Below the pieces are notes generated by a model, which saw only the letters and a program-made list of their open reading frames with translations, ran no database searches and was not told the origin of the DNA. This document shows positions 35,364-43,393 of a stretch of 64,000 nt of DNA, piece by piece. Location of the stretch: assembly GCA_023460055.1 (NCBI GenBank), contig JAEWRJ010000015.1:3994-67993 (forward strand), written 5' to 3'. Source of the stretch: Bacillota bacterium (GTDB taxonomy: Bacteria; Bacillota; Clostridia; Christensenellales; Aristaeellaceae). A program made the position numbers and the translations under genes. Position 1 is the first letter of the stretch, and each line of letters starts with the position of its first letter.

Positions 35364-36275
35364 TTAAATATAATAACCACCATTACCAGCTGTAGGGATA
35401 TAAACTTTCTTTTCAGAACCATCACCGACAAGATTTGACTTAACTCGATAAACCCTACAATTTGCAGCAGTGAGCGCTTTAAAAGCATTGTTTTGATTAT
35501 CGGTATTACCGCAGACCCTACACCCAAACTGACCGCCCACTGTAACATTACTACTCACTGCAAGCGTCACATGGGTATAAGGAGTCGGCGTTGCCGTAGC
35601 CTTGTAGGTATAGACCAAGTCACCAGGCTGTACCTGATTATACTCCACCTGCTGCACAAAGCCTTTGCTAATAAGCCGATCGAGCCCACTTTTTGTAAGT
35701 TGCCACTTACTATCAGACCATCCTGAAGGAGCGCCGGGAAGTGGATAGTACCAGCCGTTAAACATGGGAGCACCACCGGCGACAAGGCATTGATGTACAA
35801 AGTCAGCACAGTCATTATCACCGTTGATGGTTGGGAATGAGCTATTACGCTTCGGACAAGCAACGTTGCCAGAGTTGTCAGAGTGATTAAGTGCGTAGTT
35901 GACTGCATTATTGGCACTAAATGAATATGTTTGTGTGCCCCCGCCGCCGGGAGGGTTGCCGCCACCGCAAGAGGGGTCTGAGGGGTCGAGATGGCGTCCC
36001 ATCATGTTTTCAAGAGCTTCAAGCGATTTCTTGCCGAAGTAACCGTCCGCGGTCAAGCCTCGGGAAGACTGGAAGTTGCGTACGGCGGAAGCTGTATTAT
36101 TACCATATATACCGTCAGTACCTTGTGTGCTGAAACCGCGATTTGATAATTCCTGCTGCATCAGTTTAATTTGAGAATGAGTTGTTTTGAGGTCAACTTC
36201 CCAAGAACGAGACCCGGCATGGATTTCACTCAGGGTAGTTCTACTATTATTGCCGCTACCAGTTATAGTTGCCAT
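35364..36275 (-). CDS. Leaderless peptidoglycan-binding amidase_6 hydrolase (pair 5)
   Basis: 303 residues, ribosome site AAAGGAGAA. An N-terminal module ITGSGNNSRTTLSEIHAG (4-30) and peptidoglycan-binding domain (35-95, TDGIYGNNTASAVRNFQ, ending LDPSDPSC) are homologous to the pair 3 enzyme. After a Gly/Pro linker comes an amidase_6-like domain with NDCADFVHQCLVAGG (Cys 156), GWYY and YTHVTLAV (His 235). So the same front half carries a different catalytic half, evidence of domain swapping. No signal peptide is present. Confidence 0.83.
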   Translation of the reverse strand: MATITGSGNNSRTTLSEIHAGSRSWEVDLKTTHSQIKLMQQELSNRGFSTQGTDGIYGNNTASAVRNFQSSRGLTADGYFGKKSLEALENMMGRHLDPSDPSCGGGNPPGGGGTQTYSFSANNAVNYALNHSDNSGNVACPKRNSSFPTINGDNDCADFVHQCLVAGGAPMFNGWYYPLPGAPSGWSDSKWQLTKSGLDRLISKGFVQQVEYNQVQPGDLVYTYKATATPTPYTHVTLAVSSNVTVGGQFGCRVCGNTDNQNNAFKALTAANCRVYRVKSNLVGDGSEKKVYIPTAGNGGYYI

Positions 36276-36358
36276 TTGAGTAATTCTCCTTTGTTTATGC
36301 TAAGGCAGTTGGCGCCCCTTGCCTTGCAATGAAAGAGTAAGGCAATGATGCAGTTGAT

Positions 36359-36368
36359 GGGAGTGAAG
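36359..36368 (-). promoter_or_regulatory. CTTCACTCCC motif, hydrolase 5
   Basis: An exact minus-strand CTTCACTCCC lies 84-93 bp upstream of the ATG at 36275. A weak CGATTATATG box (36475-36484) faces the other way, toward the regulator gene. Confidence 0.5.
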
Positions 36369-36573
36369 AACAGCGAAGAAATAAGTAATTTATATGAAAG
36401 AAATATGCATTGGGGACAAGTAAAATATACAGTTACGAATACATAGGCGCTAACGGCTCTTTCAATGTACCTAACGATTATATGTACTATTAATCAGGCA
36501 TTATGCTTCTATAAAACAGGCATTATGAGTCGTTCCTGTGCATCGAGTAGAACGATAGAATGTGCTGGGGTGA

Positions 36574-36927
36574 TTGATGATGCCTGCTAAGGCAAGGGAT
36601 CTCTCTGGCATTGGGGGAGTACTAAGTAATGCAAGGAGAGTTTTAGGACTATCACAGGATAAACTAAGCGAGAAATCTCGGATTAGTATTAGACACATTT
36701 CAAAGATTGAGAACGGTGATGCTGACCCGTCATGGAGCACTTTGTGCAAATTGCTTGAAGTGTTGAGAATTGACGCCAATTTACTGTTCAATCTCAATCC
36801 AGATATTGATCTGGATGACAAGATAAAGAATGAGCTTACCTCTATTTTTGATTCTTGTAACAAACCGAATAAGCTGAGATTAATTAGGATTGCAAAATGC
36901 TTGGCTGATGAGGATTTTGGTACTTAG
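36574..36927 (+). CDS. XRE-family transcriptional regulator
   Basis: 117 residues. A Cro/CI-type helix-turn-helix spans 13-68 (VLSNARRVLGLSQDKLSEKS, then ISKIENGDADPSWSTLCKLL). The short C-terminal part is charged and has no sensor domain. Three ATG codons in a row make the exact start uncertain by two codons. It heads an apparent operon with a sigma factor 33 bp downstream, an anti-sigma-like protein and a secreted protein, directly beside the hydrolase cluster, so it is a plausible switch for that cluster. Confidence 0.85.
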   Translation: MMMPAKARDLSGIGGVLSNARRVLGLSQDKLSEKSRISIRHISKIENGDADPSWSTLCKLLEVLRIDANLLFNLNPDIDLDDKIKNELTSIFDSCNKPNKLRLIRIAKCLADEDFGT

Positions 36928-36960
36928 CAGAGTACCTTGACTAATAAATGGAGGATATGA

Positions 36961-37524
36961 ATGCCGGGTCGGCGGGATAGGGATAATCTGATAACATCGC
37001 TCTACGAAAAGTACTATGATTACCTGGTAAGCTGCTGCTGCAATAAACTCAGTTCTTATAGCCATGAAATGCATAATATGATTGAGGACATCGTACAGGA
37101 AGCTTTTGTTGTAGCAGTTGATCGTTATGACCAGTTGCAGAACCATCCAAATAAAGTTGGTTGGCTGCTTCAGACTTGCTACTACAAGATGAAGAATGAG
37201 AATACTGAAATTATCAAAAGGCTCAAGGCTAGTGCGTTTTCGATTGATGAAGATGAATCGCCGGACTTAGCTGATCCCAAGGACGTAATCAAGGAGCACG
37301 ATGATGAGGAAGAAACCACGGAGCTGATACAAGCCATCAAGACAACCATTTCACAAAGGGATATGCTTCTTTTTGAGGAATATTTCGTTAAAGATCATTC
37401 CGTAAGTATTACTTCTGCCAATACTGAACGCACGGAACATTCTGTTAGAAACTCTATCTATCGTATGCGTCAAAAGGCAAAGGAAATTCGCAAAAAATAT
37501 TTCTCGGAAAGTGAGACTTTTTGA
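36961..37524 (+). CDS. Sigma-70-family (ECF-like) sigma factor
   Basis: 187 residues. Region 2-like YEKYYDYLVSCCCNKLSSYS, then EDIVQEAFVVAVDRY (17-60); an HPNKVGWLLQTCYYKMKNE segment; region 4-like helix-turn-helix near 135-180 (ANTERTEHSVRNSIYRMRQK). It is a paralogue of the protein at 43,394 (VEDAVQNAFMKAIDKYD, HPNKLGWLITVSKNELKN). It is followed after 54 bp by an anti-sigma-like membrane protein, the usual pairing. Confidence 0.82.
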   Translation: MPGRRDRDNLITSLYEKYYDYLVSCCCNKLSSYSHEMHNMIEDIVQEAFVVAVDRYDQLQNHPNKVGWLLQTCYYKMKNENTEIIKRLKASAFSIDEDESPDLADPKDVIKEHDDEEETTELIQAIKTTISQRDMLLFEEYFVKDHSVSITSANTERTEHSVRNSIYRMRQKAKEIRKKYFSESETF

Positions 37525-37578
37525 AATGCATGGAAATAGTGTATTGGGGAGGGATGCAACATTAAGGATAGCAAGCTA

Positions 37579-38427
37579 TTGCCGCAAAAATATAACCTAA
37601 ACGCTATCAATGAGATGATGAAAGACGGCCATCTGACAGAAGATGAGGCCGATGCTTTGCTTATGCAGTTAATCCAGCAAGAGGAGTTAAAATCCTATGA
37701 TCAGCAAGACTTTTCAAAGCTTGCGGCATATGAAAAGATGCTTTTCGAGCTGAGGTCTGGAAGACCTCTTGCTACAAGGAAGGAGGAAGGCAGAAAGAAA
37801 TTAGATAAGTATTTATCGGAACATCCTGTAAAGAAGCGTAGCTTTCAACCTGTCTATCGCATGGTGATTGTATTGGCATCAATGGCTTTGTTGGTCGCTG
37901 CCATAGAAGTGATATTTCCTTTGGAATGGCTACATGGCAATCCGAGCAATGATCAGCAGCAGTACATCATTCAAGGCGAAAGCATTGATCCTCAAGTGAT
38001 CGCTCAAGGCAAGGCGGATGAAAATACTTCTGACGATAGCATAACAACGACCAACCTTGATGAAGCGATCAATTTATTGGGATATACGCCTCAATATCCA
38101 AGATGGATACCAGAGGGGTGGAAGATATTACAGATAGACGCTAAGCGTTCTAAAATGACAGACTATATCTCAATAGCTTATAGCATAATATCTACTGATC
38201 AGATTCTCAGATATGATGAAATAAGGTTTAAGGATGCTGACCAAGCGATTATTGAGTTTGAGCAGAATGGCATAGGAAAAAAGATGAATGTAGCAGGACA
38301 GGATGTATACATGACCATGAATACTGATGCGCCAGTTTGCATCTGGCAAGTTGGTTTGATAAATCGATCAGTGTTTGGACCACTAAGTGAAGAGGATATT
38401 ATTAAGATAGTAGCATCTGTAAGATAA
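37579..38427 (+). CDS. Membrane anti-sigma factor with DUF4367-like domain
   Basis: 282 residues, TTG start supported by AAGGA ten bases upstream. A cytoplasmic N-terminal part (1-92) would hold the sigma factor. One transmembrane helix at about 94-113 (MVIVLASMALLVAAIEVIF) follows, then an outside domain with NLLGYTPQYPRWIPEGWKIL, the characteristic start of DUF4367 domains found in anti-sigma proteins. It likely senses a wall or surface signal and releases the sigma factor encoded upstream. Assignment rests on topology, gene order and that motif. Confidence 0.75.
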   Translation: MPQKYNLNAINEMMKDGHLTEDEADALLMQLIQQEELKSYDQQDFSKLAAYEKMLFELRSGRPLATRKEEGRKKLDKYLSEHPVKKRSFQPVYRMVIVLASMALLVAAIEVIFPLEWLHGNPSNDQQQYIIQGESIDPQVIAQGKADENTSDDSITTTNLDEAINLLGYTPQYPRWIPEGWKILQIDAKRSKMTDYISIAYSIISTDQILRYDEIRFKDADQAIIEFEQNGIGKKMNVAGQDVYMTMNTDAPVCIWQVGLINRSVFGPLSEEDIIKIVASVR

Positions 38428-38439
38428 GAGGAGGTTTAT

Positions 38440-38838
38440 ATGACTAATAAACGTTTGATAATTCTAGTGGCTCTTGTAATGATTCTTTCCATTTCCGCTC
38501 CTATAAACAATATATACGCATCAGGAGCCGAGCCATATGCAAGTCCAGTTTTTGCTTCAGCTTCTGTTAGGCTATATAGTGATTTTTCCGTTAATTTTTA
38601 CGCTAGTACGCGAGTTGTATGTACTATCTCGGTCACTAGTTGCGTTATGCAAAGAGAAATTAACGGTAGTTGGTCTGATTTCAAAGCCCTCGAGGTTCCT
38701 GACGGAAAAAGTAATGCAATTACGTATGATGTAGACAAAGACTATGATTCACCATCTAGCGGGAAATATCGTATCAAAGCTGTTTTCTCAGGTGGAGGTG
38801 AGACAGTAACGAGATATTCGTTAGCTATAACAAAATAA
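38440..38838 (+). CDS. Small secreted protein of the sigma operon
   Basis: 132 residues with signal peptide KRLIILVALVMILSISAPIN and a beta-rich mature part ending GKYRIKAVFSGGGETVTRYS. The family is not recognised. It starts 12 bp after the anti-sigma stop with site AAGAGGAGG, so is co-transcribed. A second, broken copy lies at 24,838-25,044 inside the hydrolase cluster, tying the two regions together. Confidence 0.7.
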   Translation: MTNKRLIILVALVMILSISAPINNIYASGAEPYASPVFASASVRLYSDFSVNFYASTRVVCTISVTSCVMQREINGSWSDFKALEVPDGKSNAITYDVDKDYDSPSSGKYRIKAVFSGGGETVTRYSLAITK

Positions 38839-38857
38839 TAGCTTAGTGGATATCCGG

Positions 38858-38889
38858 CTTTATTGTAAGAATACAATAAAGTCTTTTTT
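38858..38889 (+). terminator. Terminator of the XRE-sigma operon
   Basis: Perfect stem CTTTATTGTA / TACAATAAAG, loop AGAA, followed by TCTTTTTT. Confidence 0.92.
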
Positions 38890-38997
38890 ATTGCACGAAA
38901 TGACTATTGAGCTACGTACTATATAGTGCTATGGTATTTGACTTTTGTAAAAGAGTGATCGAGGCTGAGCAAAAGCTCGATTTCTCATGCTGTAAAG

Positions 38998-39345
38998 TTG
39001 TTTACCTTCTTTATGCATGCAATGATGCTATGTTATCTAACCGCTTCTGCGGACTATATAATCGAACCAAACGATAAAGACTCATCTGGTCAGGAAGCCT
39101 TGTACGTTGCAGAGTATGAGTTCCAACAGTTATATGCAAGATCACAGGCTGAGTTTTCTAGCGTTCCGCCGTACTCTTTTACTTATCACTTGATATACTC
39201 TGAAGAGAAAACGCAAATGTATGGGTATATAGCTTTTTCAGGTATCCTTCTGATGAGTTTATTGCCAGGCGTGACTGGCGGAGGCTTGCCCGTGACCGAA
39301 AGCCAAGGCGATATAAGATACGCAAAGCGCTTCGGCAGCAGTTGA
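38998..39345 (+). pseudogene. Truncated exported protein joined to a transposase fragment
   Basis: The open frame begins with a signal-like stretch (FFMHAMMLCYLTASADYI, with an ATG at 39013) and reads plausible protein to about 39,245. It then runs out of frame into the transposase remnant that starts near 39,270. No ribosome site is obvious. The chimeric end indicates loss of the original C-terminus by insertion or deletion. Confidence 0.45.
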
Positions 39346-39455
39346 ACTATGTCAGGCGTAACCTTAGTTATCTGGAAACAATCCTGAACATTCACCCGGA
39401 AGCGCTGAGTGTGAAAGGCCTGGATTGCTTTTTATGTGATACAGACGATGTATGA
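39270..39455 (+). pseudogene. IS5/IS1182-type transposase fragment
   Basis: The frame ending at TGA (39453-39455) encodes DWRRLARDRKPRRYKIRKAL and RQQLNYVRRNLSYLETIL, the basic segment typical of DDE transposases of these families. Neither the N-terminus, the full catalytic triad nor terminal repeats are visible. Confidence 0.65.
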
Positions 39456-39870
39456 GCAGATATACAAAATAATGAAATTGTTGAGCTGAATTTAACGGGA
39501 TATTATGATGATATGTTCATTGAGTTTGTTAACTGCATTGTGTGGGATGATGGAGGAGAAGACTAAATCACTTTCTTATTATATTTAATAATCATTAGAG
39601 AATGTCGATTCGGTACGGGCTTGATCTGCGCTTACACAGCTGGAACGTAGCAACGAAATGGACATCCATGCCACTGTTCTGAACTGCGGCTTGATCCGGG
39701 GGACCCAATGGGATTTGACTTTGACCCTTAGAATCATATGATGTGTTAATCTCAAGTAAGCTTGGCCCCTCCGGATTTGCTGATACAAATACCTGGAAGA
39801 ACTAATTCTCTCCAAACACAAATAACCGAAATGATGCTTTCAGATCCTCAATAGATGAACCCCGCACAGT
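39456..39870. other. Decayed region
   Basis: On the minus strand between about 39,790 and 39,590 a frame reads FQVFVSANPEGPSLLEINTS and on to MDVHFVATFQL, which looks like real but broken coding sequence of an exported protein. No intact gene is seen. Confidence 0.4.
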
Positions 39871-40908
39871 TCATTGTATCAGATTAGCCTCTCCCGTTCC
39901 CGCATTTACAGACATGCGATACACCACTGTATCACCCTCATAGTACCTCACCTCATACACAGGGGCCTCTCCTTCGTCCCGGAAGAACATAACGCTGCGT
40001 TTAAGGGAATTATGTGCATCAATATTTACATTTCCTAATGCATACATAACTTGATCAGCCGCTTGCTTTGCCTCATGCACTTGTACTTCATCCTCCCGAG
40101 GCAGGCTATGCCTATGAGATAGGATCGTCTTAGCAAACGGGGGAAGCTCACCATACTTTTCTAACTCACGCTGATAATTGCTTATGAGCACATCATAAAA
40201 TGATTGCTGATCTTCAAGCGGCCAATATCTAAACAGGATTTGATTCCGCTCAGCTCTCCATTGAGCATAGATATTGTACATGCTGCTGACATCATCGCAT
40301 GATACTTGAACATATGTTTCATTAAATATTTCGGCGCTAAAAACCGGGACGCGGGGATAATCATCATGATAAAAGCTTATCGTCCATAGGGGCGAGGGGT
40401 CATGCCGCACATACATTGCTTTCGCGGTACATTCATCCAGCATACTGATATCACAAGGCAGAAGACCTGCGCTGTATTGCTCAATGATCCCTTCTCGTGC
40501 CATAGCAACTGCTTCTTCTTCACTTAATCCGTCCTCAGGCGGCAATAGATATGATACTTGATTTTCCAACCCGCTTTCAAAGGCCGCTACACTATACCGA
40601 TGGCTTTGTTCCAGTGTCCAATAGCGGTTAGGGCCATATGCCGCCTCACATATCGCGAAAAAGGCAGAGATTGGCGATGACCATTGATATTCATTCAATT
40701 CATCCTTTTCTGCGATCAAGCCGTGCTTTTGAGAAAGTTGTAAGAATACGCTCTGTTCATTCTCGCCCCATGTTTCAATGCTGATTTGGCTTGTCAGCTT
40801 ATTCAGATCGGTAAAGAATCCTTCAATATCTTTAGTCGATGTATCCGAATATGCGATGGAATACGTAAGGATCATCGCCATGACCAGGCAAACCACTCTT
40901 TTCACCAC
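39871..40908 (-). CDS. Secreted protein of the ECF operon
   Basis: 345 residues with signal peptide VKRVVCLVMAMILTYSIAYS. The mature part has EEAVAMAREGIIEQYSAGLL and ends with VYEVRYYEGDTVVYRMSVNA, a PepSY-like pattern seen in secreted Clostridia proteins. The start overlaps the anti-sigma-like stop by seven bases, so the three genes form one coupled operon. Function is unknown; an inhibitory or sensing role outside the cell is possible. Confidence 0.7.
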   Translation of the reverse strand: MVKRVVCLVMAMILTYSIAYSDTSTKDIEGFFTDLNKLTSQISIETWGENEQSVFLQLSQKHGLIAEKDELNEYQWSSPISAFFAICEAAYGPNRYWTLEQSHRYSVAAFESGLENQVSYLLPPEDGLSEEEAVAMAREGIIEQYSAGLLPCDISMLDECTAKAMYVRHDPSPLWTISFYHDDYPRVPVFSAEIFNETYVQVSCDDVSSMYNIYAQWRAERNQILFRYWPLEDQQSFYDVLISNYQRELEKYGELPPFAKTILSHRHSLPREDEVQVHEAKQAADQVMYALGNVNIDAHNSLKRSVMFFRDEGEAPVYEVRYYEGDTVVYRMSVNAGTGEANLIQ

Positions 40909-41942
40909 GTTCCGTTCCCTCCCTCATTTTTCTCGAGGACATATAGTCCTTCCCGTCTGATAAATAGCAATCGCTCCATAACCTCCCCTGTATCTATATC
41001 GACAAGCTCCGCACGGATATTTTGCGGGAAAGCCTGCCCGTACTCTTGGTAAGGCTGAATGACTGCTCCATCCTGATCATAAAATATCACATCCAGATTC
41101 CGTACGGCAAATGGCAGGGTTTGGTACCGTGTATCGACCTCTATGTCCGCATAGGTCCGCAATGCTGTCTTTTCAAAGCCTAACCGTGTTATTACAATAT
41201 TGGAATGCTCAAAATGGATCGGCTCCTGTATGTGTACAATGTCTATCACATCTGTGATATCAACGGTGAAAGGTATCTGCAGCTTCTCACGGATGATAGT
41301 CTCTCCCTTTAAGTAAACAACCGCGACATTCATGGCTGCATCAACAGCAGCGGAGTGTGACTGATGTCTAAGTTCAGCAAGGAAGATCATCTCTCCTTCG
41401 CCAGGCTTTTGTAAATGATAAAACTCATGGTTACCCGCCCCGCTTACCAACTCAGCCGTAACCATATACACAGGGTCAGAGCTCTGCTTATCACGAGCAT
41501 GACGTTCAAGATCAATGCTATCATCATAAAAATCAATCTGCGCGCGCGCTTCGGTTGTTATAATTCTAAGCCCTGCGGTGAGTACACGCGCATCAGCAAT
41601 GGCTTCAAACAGCTCGATACGCATGCTGATGCCTTGCAGATCCGCGGCGACAAGGCTCTTATTGCTTTCAAGATCATTATCCTGATGATAGGACATGCTC
41701 ATAGAATCAAATCGGTCTGCAAGCCACGCGCTTATAGCGGATCGATGATACCAGGCAAGCGCAGATCCGGTTACAGTCAGTATGAATACGACCAGCACGG
41801 CAACCAATACACGTTTTTTTCTGTAATGGCGCGTTGGTCTTATTGATTGCCGAACGATATCTCTGCTGCTCTCTTTGAAAACAACCTCTGATAATGATCC
41901 GTCAATTGTATTTGTTACTCTGTATCTCATATTATTATCCAT
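40902..41942 (-). CDS. Membrane protein, probable anti-sigma factor
   Basis: 346 residues. A basic cytoplasmic N-terminus (1-43) is followed by a transmembrane helix (RVLVAVLVVFILTVTGSALA, about 44-63) and a large beta-rich outside domain with no recognised family. It overlaps the ECF sigma stop by eight bases, the usual layout of sigma/anti-sigma pairs. No ZAS zinc motif is present. The anti-sigma role is inferred from topology and coupling. Confidence 0.7.
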   Translation of the reverse strand: MDNNMRYRVTNTIDGSLSEVVFKESSRDIVRQSIRPTRHYRKKRVLVAVLVVFILTVTGSALAWYHRSAISAWLADRFDSMSMSYHQDNDLESNKSLVAADLQGISMRIELFEAIADARVLTAGLRIITTEARAQIDFYDDSIDLERHARDKQSSDPVYMVTAELVSGAGNHEFYHLQKPGEGEMIFLAELRHQSHSAAVDAAMNVAVVYLKGETIIREKLQIPFTVDITDVIDIVHIQEPIHFEHSNIVITRLGFEKTALRTYADIEVDTRYQTLPFAVRNLDVIFYDQDGAVIQPYQEYGQAFPQNIRAELVDIDTGEVMERLLFIRREGLYVLEKNEGGNGTW

Positions 41943-42447
41943 TACTAATCACCTCCTTTATTAAGGATTCAGCCTTTTTAATTCGGCGTTGTACTGTTGA
42001 GTGCGATACCCGGATAACACCGGCAACTTCACGTATTGTGAGGCCCTGGTAATAATGGAGAAGGATAACGTCTTTATATCTTATTGGTAAGTTGACAATG
42101 CAGGAAAAGAGAGAATCTCTATCTATAATTGCGTCAAGGTCATGGTTAGCATCCTCCAGCTGCATCGTATGAACAGGTATATTCATTCTCTCTTTGCGGT
42201 ACCATGAGGATCGGAGAATGTCTTTACATGTATTTACGGCAATGCGCATGATCCATGCTCGCTCAAAATCAATGACCGGCAGTTTATCAATGTTTGCGGC
42301 AACTTTTACAAAAGTATCCTGAGACGCATCTTCAGCCAGCCCCCGATCACGCAAATAGACACAGCATACCCGGGCAACAGAGTTCCCGTATACACTCATA
42401 ATTCTCTCAATTTCCACGTTTACATTAACTTCATGTTTTTGCGTCAA
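41935..42447 (-). CDS. ECF RNA polymerase sigma factor
   Basis: 170 residues, TTG start supported by GGAGGG eight bases upstream (an ATG just before it is followed by a stop). Region 2: SVARVCCVYLRDRGLAEDAS then QDTFVKVA, with the core-binding DxxQDTF pattern; region 4: LPIRYKDVILLHYYQGLTIR and HSTVQRRIKKAE helix-turn-helix. It lies at the head of an overlapping operon and directly behind a TGAGAC-16-CGTTATA promoter, so it probably drives its own transcription and other copies of that promoter. Confidence 0.92.
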   Translation of the reverse strand: MTQKHEVNVNVEIERIMSVYGNSVARVCCVYLRDRGLAEDASQDTFVKVAANIDKLPVIDFERAWIMRIAVNTCKDILRSSWYRKERMNIPVHTMQLEDANHDLDAIIDRDSLFSCIVNLPIRYKDVILLHYYQGLTIREVAGVIRVSHSTVQRRIKKAESLIKEVISNG

Positions 42448-42464
42448 TTACATTGCCCTCCACT

Positions 42465-42495
42465 TATATAACGAAATAAAACCGGCTTTGTCTCA
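42465..42495 (-). promoter_or_regulatory. ECF-type promoter of the sigma operon
   Basis: On the minus strand: TGAGAC (42495-42490), 16 bp, CGTTATATA (42473-42465). It is close to the ribosome site, giving a short leader. The fit to ECF -35/-10 architecture suggests autoregulation. Confidence 0.75.
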
Positions 42496-42554
42496 TTTTC
42501 TGAAATGTTTTTTGTCTGTATAGCTTCGGGTTTTTGCGTGTAATATGTTTATTC

Positions 42555-42564
42555 CTTCACTCCT
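42555..42564 (+). promoter_or_regulatory. CTTCACTCCC-type motif, SH3b-PG-binding gene
   Basis: CTTCACTCCT lies 92 bp before the ATG at 42647, the same distance as at the hydrolase genes. Confidence 0.5.
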
Positions 42565-42646
42565 AACAAACGTTGTAAGCGAATATACTTCAGTCGTGGA
42601 GCAAGCCGGCCAGCATTCTACAAAATAATTAACTACGGAGGTAATT

Positions 42647-43087
42647 ATGATTTACGAAAAAGGCAAAGTAAGGTATGGCATCTTGAACATGAGATCTCAA
42701 CCTTCCACTACATCCACGCGAGTGGCATCAATTCCCGATGGAACTGAGCTTGTTGTCAACAACAACCCTCCCGGTGACTGGTGCTATACTTACTATGGTA
42801 TGAATCAAGGATATGTAGACGGTTACTATGTCAATAGGTCCGGCCCTGCAGAATACTGGGAGTATATGCTGGGCTTGAAGAACCTTTACAAAGGTTGTTC
42901 TAATAGCCTGTTTGTAAAAAATCTGCAAACTGAGCTTAACCGAGCCGGCTATCCCTGTGGGACCGCTGATGGTATCTTTGGCGATAATACTGATATTGCG
43001 GTGAGAAACTTTCAGCGGGCTTCTGGTATTCGTGATGACGGGATTGCCGGTCCCCAGACAAAATCTCTCTTTTATCCCGAACCGTAA
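42647..43087 (+). CDS. Leaderless SH3b + peptidoglycan-binding protein
   Basis: 146 residues, ribosome site ACGGAGG. An SH3b domain (8-65, LNMRSQPSTTSTRVASIPDG) is joined to a PG_binding_1 domain (82-142, ADGIFGDNTDIAVRNFQRAS). There is no catalytic domain and no signal peptide. It shares the leader motif with the hydrolases and is divergent from the ECF operon. It may be a decoy, a regulator of wall binding or the remnant of a sixth hydrolase whose catalytic part was lost. Confidence 0.8.
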   Translation: MIYEKGKVRYGILNMRSQPSTTSTRVASIPDGTELVVNNNPPGDWCYTYYGMNQGYVDGYYVNRSGPAEYWEYMLGLKNLYKGCSNSLFVKNLQTELNRAGYPCGTADGIFGDNTDIAVRNFQRASGIRDDGIAGPQTKSLFYPEP

Positions 43088-43393
43088 ACAGCATCGACTG
43101 ACAATTGACTTTCCTTATAGCATATAATTGGACTTTTGTGATAAAAGCGCCTGAGATAGTCTAAAAAGAAAAGTCAAAAGAAAAGACAGGAGCAAATCCT
43201 AGTGAGGAAGCTCCTGTTTTGTTATAGGCTGAGCTGAGGTATCCATTTTTGAAACGCAAGACAAACTGAGATACTTTTTAGATCATATTTACCATCAATA
43301 GATAGCTGTGAATCTTATAGTCTAGCTCTTTCAACATTATCGCTAAGGAGAAAATCAAAATTTTCCTTGCATTGAAGGAATTTATATACATAT
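43088..43393. other. Spacer between the SH3b-PG-binding gene and the sigma factor
   Basis: Contains the terminator at 43187-43220. The remainder is AT-rich with no gene or clear promoter. Confidence 0.4.
43187..43220 (+). terminator. Terminator
   Basis: Stem CAGGAGC / GCTCCTG with a 16-base loop, followed by TTTTG, 100 bp after the SH3b-PG-binding gene. Confidence 0.7.
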
